Below, piece after piece: positions 12,923 through 20,971 of a stretch of DNA of 64,000 bases; the first letter of the stretch is position 1, and each line of letters starts with the position of its first letter. Origin of the DNA: Branchiostoma floridae (taxonomy: Eukaryota > Chordata > Leptocardii > Amphioxiformes > Branchiostomatidae); assembly GCF_000003815.2 (NCBI RefSeq), contig NC_049994.1:13032382-13096381 (forward strand), written 5' to 3'. The notes below the pieces were generated by a model. That model searched no databases, was not told where the DNA came from, and saw only the letters and a list, made by a program, of their open reading frames with translations. Both the position numbers and the translations under genes were made by a program.

Positions 12923-14668
12923 CTAATAGTCATAATCGTAACACGAATCCCTTTTTTTGACTCGGCGACGCTTTGAGCCGTCACGCTGGCATTCCACGCT
13001 CTGCTCTTTTTCTTCCTCTTTTTGCGCATCCATTTCCTTCTCTTCCTCCTCTTTTTCTTCCTCCTCTTTTCCCAACTCCTTCTCTTTCTCTTCATCTCCG
13101 TTTTCCATTTCCCTCTTTCTCTTCTTGTCTTCTCTCTGTTTTGCCTTGGCTTCTTTTTGCAGTCGCGTTAGTTCTGCCTTCTTCTTTCTTTCCTCAGCTT
13201 TGGCCTTCTTGGTCCTCTCGTCTTCCTCCTTCTTCCGTAACTCTTCCACGATATCCTCGTGAGTCATAACGCGTGCTGACAGTTTGCGCCTCCGGGTCTG
13301 CTTGGCAGTTGTGCTGTTCACCGGCCTGAGGATGTCTTGTAGATGCTCGGGGACAAGTGTCCCTATCAGTGGATTTGGTGCATGGCCACAAGAGGGGCAA
13401 GTTTCACTGTTGCTCCTTTCAGCACTGGACTGCTCTCCTGACTCTCCTGAAGATCCCTCTTGCGCTGAAGGGCCTTCTGAGGTTGACATGTCGGTCCATA
13501 CGCTGTCAATGGCGTCCTCGTTGAACGGGAATATTCCCGTTTTCTTGAAACCCGCTTTGATCTTGTCCGCGTTGAATACCTGGTCTTGCACTGAGGCAAA
13601 GATCCTTGGAAACGTCGTCTTTCTTGCCTGAAACCTGGAGTCGACGGCCTGTAGTGCCTCTAGGGTTGTAGCCCACTTTGTCTTCAGCACACTGAACACG
13701 GTCACATCTAGCGGCTGCGTAAAGTGGGAGGTATGGGGAGGGAGCCCATAGATTACGATCTTTTCCTCCATGGCCGACATCAACACCTTCAGGGACAGGT
13801 GGCTACCGTGTTGGTCGAGCACAAGTAGAATTGGCCTCTCCTTGTGGCAATGGGGTAAGAAAATCTTGAAGTACCACTGCTCAAACAACTCTTTGTTGAT
13901 GTAGCCTGACTCAGACGATGCGTACAGCGCACCTGGGGGTCCTCCATCAGAAAACTTACCAGACGGCAGGGCCTTGTTGAACACGATCATTGGGGGAACC
14001 ACCCCTCCTGCAGCGCTCACGCAAGACATGACTGAGATGTGGTCACGCCCTCCTGATCTTATGGAGGGCGCTCTCTTCGACGCTGTTGGCACAATAACTC
14101 TTGATTTCTTGGCGTCCAGGGCCATGCCCGTCTCATCGGCATTATAGATCTGATGGGGCCTGTTTTGCAAGTTGTTCTCCTCCAAAAGTTCGCCTACTTT
14201 TAAGAAGTGGTCACCAACGATCTTAGCGTTACTCATAGCTGCTCTCGCCCGGTCTAGGCTGTCGGGTGATCTCAGGGAGATTTCTGGGTGCCGCCGTCTG
14301 AACCCCATCAACCACCGTTTCCCAGGCATTTTGCCACCGAAATGAGGTTTCTGGTTTCTCTCTTTACTGCTTAAAGCATCTACTTCTTTAGCGAGGGCTT
14401 TCATCACCCCCGAGGTGAGAGGGAACCCTTTTGTGGCCATGTACATTGAGTACTTGACCAGGGCCTCCTCATCCTCGGGGGTTAGTTTCGTCGGTCTTCC
14501 AACTTTTTCGCTGTGCCTCTCATGGTACCTGTCATCTAGCGTGCTTTGTGGCAAATTGTATTCTTTTGCCACGCTATAGATCGCTTTTCTTTCTTCTTTT
14601 ATGGATTTGAGTGCCTGTTGCATATCCTCCTCGTCCCATTCTTTGTATTTCCTGAGTGGGCCAGACAT
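12923..14668 (-). CDS. Pogo/Tigger-type DDE transposase, 581 aa
   Basis: Uninterrupted frame. Residues 1-50 form a psq-type helix-turn-helix (WDEEDMQQALKSIKE, SVAKEYNLPQSTLDDR). Residues 60-140 form a CENP-B/Tc5-like DNA-binding region (GRPTKLTPEDEEALVKY; PGKRWLMGFRRRHPEI). Residues 170-370 are the DDE_1 nuclease domain with D178 (YNADET), D285 (LVLDQHGSH) and D321 (FTQPLDV), spaced 35 residues between the last two. The tail (about 440-581) has a CPSCGH motif and a long Lys/Glu-rich coiled-coil-like stretch ending in RRRVKKR, a possible nuclear localisation signal. It cuts and pastes the surrounding element between TA dinucleotides. A strong acceptor (ttatttacag) abuts the ATG and a donor (GGTAAGTAA, GT at 15208-15207) lies upstream, so a 5' untranslated intron 15208-14669 is likely. 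All catalytic residues are present; activity is plausible but not shown. Confidence 0.92.
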   Translation of the reverse strand: MSGPLRKYKEWDEEDMQQALKSIKEERKAIYSVAKEYNLPQSTLDDRYHERHSEKVGRPTKLTPEDEEALVKYSMYMATKGFPLTSGVMKALAKEVDALSSKERNQKPHFGGKMPGKRWLMGFRRRHPEISLRSPDSLDRARAAMSNAKIVGDHFLKVGELLEENNLQNRPHQIYNADETGMALDAKKSRVIVPTASKRAPSIRSGGRDHISVMSCVSAAGGVVPPMIVFNKALPSGKFSDGGPPGALYASSESGYINKELFEQWYFKIFLPHCHKERPILLVLDQHGSHLSLKVLMSAMEEKIVIYGLPPHTSHFTQPLDVTVFSVLKTKWATTLEALQAVDSRFQARKTTFPRIFASVQDQVFNADKIKAGFKKTGIFPFNEDAIDSVWTDMSTSEGPSAQEGSSGESGEQSSAERSNSETCPSCGHAPNPLIGTLVPEHLQDILRPVNSTTAKQTRRRKLSARVMTHEDIVEELRKKEEDERTKKAKAEERKKKAELTRLQKEAKAKQREDKKRKREMENGDEEKEKELGKEEEEKEEEEKEMDAQKEEEKEQSVECQRDGSKRRRVKKRDSCYDYDY

Positions 14669-15891
14669 CTGTAAATAATGAGAAATTATAAAGTTGATAC
14701 TATGGTATTTTATTGATTACAAGCACTATGCAGTTTAAAGTCTTTTGTTAGAAATAGGCCTTGATGATTTCATGATAATTAGTGTATCTAAAATGTATTG
14801 CTAATCAACCGATGACTTTCCCAGGTGTCGCTTGTTGCACCTGTATGAACTAATCCATAACCATTCATGGGATTTCAATTGACATGACCCTGATTTGAAA
14901 CCATTCAAAATGCTTAGGAAAGCTCCTGTCTCAACTAGACAAAAAATAGTGATTCATGGTATCTGTATTCACACACACAGGCGGCAAAGAGCCGCGGGAA
15001 ACTGTGTATCGTTTTAATTACGTCTTTGTTTATGTACTGCAGCTTTCTGCCCCCAAGAAACGATTTTTCGTGTTGACCTTGCTAACGTTCTATTTTCCTT
15101 CATTGTGTTTACAAATTATCATCGTATAAATACACCCGTTTCGCCTCTTTAAAAAGGTTTGCTGACTCCCAACCATCTTCAAACGTAAATTAAGCTAGGA
15201 TTACTTACCCTGACACCACCTAGCGATCTTCACTGAGTATGCAGAGGGCGGCGACCGCCGGCCGCACGGTCATTGACTCGTGTCAAATGTCGCCTTCACT
15301 TTCGAACAGAATGATGGGAAATGCCGGTCGTGACGTGGTGGGAGGGCGTTCGAAACAGCGCTGTAGTTGTGCTTATTCAGGTTGGTTTCTTTGCGAAATA
15401 AAACACTCAGAGACCAACTATGTTGTGCTTTGGATAGCTTTATTTCCTATGTGTAAGACAGTGTTGTGTGATTTAAAATGGTGCTGTATTATTAGTGTAC
15501 GACACGCCGCTACATGGGGCGACCTCTTCGCGAGGTCGGCCATAACTACTGTAAATTTGAATGTTGTGACGAAACGCTGATAAATATCCACAGCATTACT
15601 TTGCATTGCAGGCCAGCTGTGTGCATGGTCCTTGTTTCTTAGTTGTTTAGATGACTGTACTGGATGACAACCGCTGTGGCTGTGTTTTGCATGATTAGAC
15701 AAATACAAATCCATCCGAAGTTACAGCACATCCGAAGTTACAGCACCTCCCGTTATAGTTTTACATATCTAGCGCTACTGTGAAAGCAACTACAAGTCCA
15801 AAACACCACGGAGGTTGTTCCGGCTAATTTCTACATTTTACACTAAATTCCTGAAGCAGGGTGTAATTTTATCCAGTGGCGGAAGAGTAAA

Positions 15892-16320
15892 GTACCTTCC
15901 CTGTCCTTAGTGCTAAAGGACCTTCCCTGTCCTTAGTGCTTAAGGACCTTCCCTGTCCTTAGTGCTAAAGGACCTTCCCTGTCCTTAGTGCTAAAGGACC
16001 TTCCCTGTCCTTAGTGCTTAAGGACCTTCCCTGTCCTTAGTGCTAAAGGACCTTCCCTGTCCTTAGTGCTAAAGGACCTTCCCTGTCCTTAGTGCTAAAG
16101 GACCTTCCCTGTCCTTAGTGCTAAAGGACCTTCCCTGTCCTTAGTGCTAAAGGACCTTCCCTGTCCTTTGTGCTAAAGGACCTTCCCTGTCCTTTGTGCT
16201 AAAGGACCTTCCCTGTCCTTTGTGCTAAAGGACCTTCCCTGTCCTTAGTGCTAAAGGACCTTCCCTGTCCTTAGTGCTGAAGGACCTTCCCTGTCCTAGG
16301 TGCTGAAGGACCTTCCCTGC
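15892..16320. repeat. 26-bp minisatellite, right half
   Basis: Very regular continuation of the 9595-10033 array (about 16 units by length) with variants CCTTAG, CCTTTG and CCTAGG inside the unit. More homogeneous than the left half. Confidence 0.9.
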
Positions 16321-16387
16321 CCAGCTGCCTTAAGGGCCACGACATTGTATGTCAGCCTCAAGTTCAAACTTCAGCAATTTGATTTCT

Positions 16388-16459
16388 TGGTTCTCAGATT
16401 TTGTATATACTATGGAAGTACACAAGGAAGAACAGATCCACCTGTGCAAGCCAGCATGC
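16388..16459 (+). CDS. Possible upstream exon piece of the thyroglobulin-domain gene (runs into a gap)
   Basis: After an acceptor-like ttggttctcag, an open frame reads EVHKEEQIHLCKPAC up to the N run at 16460. The sequence just after the gap continues with cysteine-rich SECEQGTKCDFQSMRC, so both sides may be one exon or neighbouring exons of the same secreted protein. Start codon and signal peptide are not visible. Confidence 0.3.
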
Positions 16460-16559
16460 NNNNNNNNNNNNNNNNNNNNNNNNNNNNNNNNNNNNNNNNN
16501 NNNNNNNNNNNNNNNNNNNNNNNNNNNNNNNNNNNNNNNNNNNNNNNNNNNNNNNNNNN

Positions 16560-18649
16560 CGGCGACGTCAGAATGTGAGCAGGGCACCAAGTGTGACTTC
16601 CAGTCCATGAGGTGTATCGCGAGTAAGTTATCCACAAGTTCTCCTCTGGCGAGATCTCTTCAATTCACTTCTCTCGCGAGCTCTTCTCCCCTCTCGTGAG
16701 ATCTCCTAACCCTCTCGTGAGATCTCCTCCCCTCTCGTGAGATCCCCTCCGCTCTTGCGGGAGTCCCGCTATTCCCAAACAGCAATCTTCTCTAGGATGT
16801 AGTAGACAGAAATAAAGATCCGTCTGCACATGTTTAATGATGCCAGTGAAAGTATAGTTTTTCAGCAAAAGTCAGAAATATATGCTTCCTTTTGTAGAGA
16901 CCTGTGCTGAGTTGAAGGAAGAACAGGCCGCCATGTTAACAGCCATGGACCAACCGCTGTTTGGGGCTCACCTGCCCGACTGTGAAGCTGACGGCAGTTG
17001 GTCCGCGAAACAGTGCGCAGGGTCCAAGTGAGTGGATCGTTTTAAGTGTATCACAGCTGGATCATTAGTACAAATAAGTATAGTCTTAAGGGTGCAGTGA
17101 ACATCTCTAAATATGTCATCTTTGTTGACACAACAAAAGTACTGCAACTTTCGTAAGTGATATACTGATACAACTTGACTTATCAATAAAGAAGTTCAAA
17201 AAAGATATCAATATACGTTCTTGAATAAGAAAGAATAAGTGCCGAGTTTAACCTTTCCTCTATGATACTGGTTCTAAGGTCTAAACGTCTTGTGGCCTAT
17301 CTACCTATTTTTCTAGAATGTGATTTAACTTATATAGGATGGAATATTATCAAGTTTTTAAAAATGGCCCGTGTTTTTTCCTACCCTCCTTTAGGTGCTA
17401 CTGTGTTGACGAGGCTGGCAAGAAGATTGAAGGTTTCGGGGCCAACATTTGGGAGGCAAATGACATGACATGTGGTACGTTATTCTCTCGCGAGATCTCC
17501 TTACCTCTCGCGAGATCTGGAGTCACTTCGTTTTCATAAATCTTCAAAACAGTGCGATCAGTAACCTGAAGAAATGCCAACTTTGATACAAAAGAAGACC
17601 TTTATATTTGTACGTTTTTATCCAACCGAGCTAGGTATAGATCATATTAATTAACAAAGGCAAAACATACATGTAAAAGTACCGCACAGCTAAGTAGTCT
17701 AGCATCCAGGGCATGATTCGGCTTCAGTATATTCGTGATAGATAGAGTGGTGATTGCTAGTACAAAAGTCTATCATTTTATATCTATGCTGGCAGCTATA
17801 ACACTGCATCTACCCTCATCTTTGTTTTTAATGTCTGACACTAAAATCTGTAACTGTCCCAGCCGCCGATGCTGGGCGCCTTCGTGCCTTCACCTTTGTA
17901 TTAAATGTCTAACACTAAAGATCACTAAAATCTGTAACTGTTCATAGCCTGCGCCCGTGACCAGAACACCGTGATGTCCCAGCCGCCGATGCTGGGCGCC
18001 TTCGTGCCTAAGTGCGACCCGACGGGGAACTACGCGCCGGTCCAGTGCCACGGGTCCGTCTGCTCATGCGCGGACTCTACGGGACAGCTGATGTCCGGGA
18101 CGGAAGTCAGCATCGCGGATGTCGATACCCTCACCTGTTGTACGTCACAGTTTTCATTTTTTTTATTTCTTATATTTTATTTAAGAAGATGACGTGGAAA
18201 AATACAAATAAAAGTACAGAGACTGCGAGCTAAAGTTGTGACAACTTATATCAACGTTAACGCCGCCATTTGTACAATGGAAAGTAAGATATTCAACGAT
18301 TCCATGTGCTTTAAGCTTTGTAACTACACTTCACAAATTAATAAATTTACCAATACATGTGCATGAAGTTTCAGCATGAGTTCAAACCCCCTCCCAGCAT
18401 GAAAAAAAACGGGAAAAGGGACATGTGTGACTGAATTCAACAAGAACAAATTTTGTATCTATGATGTGATGTTGAGTAGCTGACACAATTTTTATTAGTT
18501 TTTATTTGCAAATGCTTTTTATGCTACATATGTACTACCTGTATTCAATTTCATGATGATAGTTTCGATCCGACTGAAGATTTACTTCTTTTCTTCTCAT
18601 TTCTTACAGAGGACGCGTCTACGTTGAAGAAACGTGGGATTTGATATAA
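16560..18649 (+). CDS. Secreted protein with two thyroglobulin type-1 domains (5' partial)
   Basis: Exons 16560-16622 (partial, starts in a gap), 16898-17027, 17395-17474 and 17948-18139, plus a short terminal exon from 18610. The first visible exon encodes CEQGTKCDFQSMRC. Domain 1 runs from TCAELKEEQAAML through PDCEADGSWSAKQC and CYCVDEAGKK to DMTC. Domain 2 runs from CARDQNTVMSQPPML through PKCDPTGNYAPVQC and CSCADSTGQ to DTLTC. The usual CWCV core is CYCV in the first and CSCA in the second. Such domains often inhibit cysteine proteases or act as spacers in extracellular proteins. The end is ambiguous: the strong donor GTACGT (18140) joins T to AG and makes a stop at the junction, whereas donor GTCACA at 18145 adds about 15 residues and stops at 18649. 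Confidence 0.78.
17819..17904 (+). pseudogene. Partial exon duplicate inside the intron before the last thyroglobulin exon
   Basis: The stretch CCCAGCCGCCGATGCTGGGC and onward (about 30 bases) is identical to part of the exon 17948-18139, and is preceded by intron sequence (aaaatctgtaactgt) that also precedes the real exon. The copy lacks the acceptor and first ~35 exon bases, so it is a tandem duplicate with an internal deletion and should not be spliced. Confidence 0.7.
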
Positions 18650-18663
18650 GATTGCTATTTTCA

Positions 18664-18673
18664 AATAAATAAA
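18664..18673 (+). promoter_or_regulatory. Overlapping AATAAATAAA polyadenylation signals
   Basis: Two overlapping AATAAA hexamers lie 20-50 bases past the possible stops of the thyroglobulin-domain gene and are followed by GT-rich sequence, a convincing 3' end. Confidence 0.65.
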
Positions 18674-18689
18674 GCCGTTTACTTCATAA

Positions 18690-19412
18690 CAACTCCAGAC
18701 TTCACTTGTCCCGTCCTTTGCACATGTCTACGTCTTTCCCCATTCGTCCCATTGTTTGCGCAGCTGCTAATAATCCGCTTTTCAGCGGGCTTAGCAGTAC
18801 GAAAGATGATAACATAATCGAGTTTGTCGTATGTTTACTTCACAGCAACATTCAATTTCGTCCTCAGTTCCCAGGTCAATGTTATTTGTAGTAGTCGAAC
18901 AACTTTGCGAACTTGAATGTACGCACTAGTGAGAGTTCACAGAATCACTCACCATATTTCTTTAAGTTAAGTCTAAGGAGACAAGCAAAATAAAATCTAT
19001 ACTAACTATCAAAACCAAATGATACCAAATAGATAAATAACAACTATATAGTAGAATAACGATAGTAGTTAGTATAAAAATAACAAATGTATATTGTTAT
19101 AACTAATCACTGACCACTAAACACATGTTTCAACTGAATTGATAAATGAGGGATAACAAAACAATAAAGAATAACAGAGAAATACTGTACAACAGCTTTC
19201 TGAGACTTTTTGTTAACGAACCCCCATTGGCTGACGGCACACCACTAAGTTAAATCTTAACTTTTTGACACAACATTAACTAAAACAGTAATAAGACACA
19301 TTCATTGAATATTTGCAAACCAATTACATTAAAATCTCCTGTACAACAGGATAAACAATGTTTAAAATGTATGCATGTCCTGCCGAGGTCGCGATCAGAC
19401 TATAATCTAATT
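18690..19412. other. Intergenic A/T-rich region, nothing recognised
   Basis: No supported exon, RNA gene or terminal repeat pair seen between the polyadenylation signals of the thyroglobulin-domain gene and the minus-strand exon at 19413. Confidence 0.4.
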
Positions 19413-19646
19413 TTACTGCCTGCAGAGCACAGTAACAACCAAAATAACAACTAAGGAAACAACCAAGAGATTATTGGCTTTAGTGTTAATTATTCTGGAC
19501 AGCCAGGCCTGTGTATATTCCCCACGATCCCCTGTTCCTGTCCTCCTCTCCCTAGCACCGGTCGTGATGACATCACTACTTCCTGCGTCGCCCTCAGCGT
19601 CGTCATCAAGATGTGAGGATCGGCACGCTCTCAATCTGGCGTCCAG
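19413..19646 (-). CDS. Possible last exon of an unidentified tail-anchored protein
   Basis: On the minus strand a good acceptor (gttgtttcag, AG at 19648-19647) opens a frame of about 77 codons. It is acidic in the middle (DDDAEGDAGSSD) and ends in a strongly hydrophobic stretch, NNLLVVSLVVILVVTVLC, then RQ and stop. The profile suits a single C-terminal transmembrane anchor. No upstream exon was identified in 19647-20700, so the gene is unconfirmed; the frame could be chance. I recognise no family. Confidence 0.3.
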   Translation of the reverse strand: MDARLRACRSSHLDDDAEGDAGSSDVITTGARERRTGTGDRGEYTQAWLSRIINTKANNLLVVSLVVILVVTVLCRQ

Positions 19647-20858
19647 CTGAAACAACAGTCGTCACCGTGACCAAGTGTATCTTTAGAATACAACGAGATG
19701 TATTTGTATGTTCTTGGAACACAATTTCTCTTTTCACAACTACAAAATAGAAGGAGAAAAAATTAGTGGAAAGGAAACATTATAGCATATAATAGCCTTG
19801 ATGAAATATCACGTGTAGTAACGTTAGTAATGGTTTATTGAGAAGAAGAAAGAAGCGTATCACATTCGCAGCCTAAGGGCTGCATTGCAGTTGATACTAC
19901 AATAAAGAGACCAAGAGAGCATACTAAAGTGGCATTTAGGCTAATGCATACATCGTAGTACTGTACAGATAGATTTACATCACCAATCGAAAAACCAAAT
20001 GTCAATGACCCCTAGTAATGAGCAGTTCCGATGCCATCCGCAAGGAGATCATACGTCTTTCGAGTAAAGGGGGGGGGGGGGGTGAGATGTAGAGAAATGA
20101 TCACCTGAAATCTTGAAAAGAAATTAACGAGACAGTCGAAAGATGAAGACAAACACTGGCAGAATAAGATGCTAATGCAAAAACAGCGATATCGTTGATC
20201 TCCATTGGAAACTTTCGGTCAATTGCAACGTTTCCACTGCATCCCCACTGCAGTATCTAGCTTAATATTTTCCTCATGTTGAAAGTTTACAAAAGCTGGT
20301 ATAGATTAAGTCCCAGTCCAGCAGTAGGGTCCAGGTTATCTCATATCTGGTTTTGACTTTTTGTCGCAATTTGTACTACTTTTAGGGGACAGCATTTCGT
20401 CGATTTACGGCTTTATATGCCTACATTTTATACATCAAGTCAATTTTCATCTAGAATTGGGGAAAAATACAAAGGGTTTATAGGAATCTCTTGCTCATTA
20501 GGTAACAAAATAAAAACAACAACAGAAGTGAACGAACGAATACATGTAATGACAAAGGAAACATACTAATTATGTTGAAGCAAAACATGCTTATCATAGT
20601 TGATGACCATCATAATATAATGTACACATGGCTGGCCTACCAATACAACAAATATCTAATTGGAAATGATAATGGATAAAAGGTAAGCGGCATTATTTCT
20701 ATAATACCGTACAATGACAGAAGTTTGCTAGTACCTACGACCTAGGTGCGACGTCATTACGATGACGTGACAGTTTTTGGACAGGAAGAGGCGTGCGTGC
20801 GTGTCCCCGACCTACTCACTTCCTCACTTCCGCCGCCTCTGGGTCGGACCCCCGCACC
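19647..20858. other. Non-coding region upstream of the WAP-Kunitz-NTR gene
   Basis: No supported exon. Contains a G homopolymer near 20068 and A/T-rich sequence; the last 100 bases are CpG-richer and probably belong to the promoter of the next gene. Confidence 0.35.
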
Positions 20859-20868
20859 CTACAAAAGG
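20859..20868 (+). promoter_or_regulatory. TATA-like core promoter element
   Basis: CTACAAAAGG lies about 110 bases before the first signal-peptide ATG, within GC-rich sequence (gggtcggacccccgcaccc) typical of a focused promoter. Transcription would start near 20890-20900. Motif evidence only. Confidence 0.4.
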
Positions 20869-20971
20869 GGCCAGAAAACCTCACCAGTCACCACTCGGCG
20901 TCACGACAAGTGGAAGGCCTGTCCTACTCTTCTTGCTGTTGGGGATCTCTCGTCTGCTAGAAAAAGTCAAC

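Larger units (their letters stand above)
10598..15753 (-). mobile_element. Intact pogo-family (Tc1/mariner superfamily) DNA transposon, 5.16 kb
   Basis: A perfect 23-bp terminal inverted repeat beginning ACGGGAGGTGCTGTAACTTC lies at 10598-10620 and 15731-15753, flanked by TA on both sides (10596-10597, 15754-15755), the target duplication expected for pogo. Extra copies of the GGTGCTGTAACTTCGGA motif sit inside each end (10840-10856 with one change, and 15714-15729 in the inverted sense), likely transposase binding sites. The transposase is on the minus strand in the right half. The left 2.2 kb (10621-12900) has no long frame and contains a LINE fragment. With perfect ends and an open transposase the copy looks young. 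Confidence 0.85.
10034..15887. mobile_element. Outer transposon inserted in the minisatellite, itself split by a pogo element
   Basis: Inferred element bounded by CCCTTCCGC at the left end and GCGGAAGAG at the right end, an imperfect short inverted repeat (8 of 9 bases). TAAA is duplicated at 10030-10033 and 15888-15891, and removing one copy rebuilds a normal minisatellite unit (ctaaagtacctt). Without the nested pogo element it is only about 0.7 kb (10034-10597 plus 15754-15887) with no reading frame, so it is non-autonomous. The TTAA-like target and CCC start loosely recall piggyBac, but I do not assign a superfamily. Confidence 0.55.

Noticed and set aside
12957-13631. Plus-strand frames of about 100 codons opposite the transposase
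   Set aside because: Shadow frames of the Lys/Glu-rich transposase tail read on the other strand (Ser/Phe-rich).
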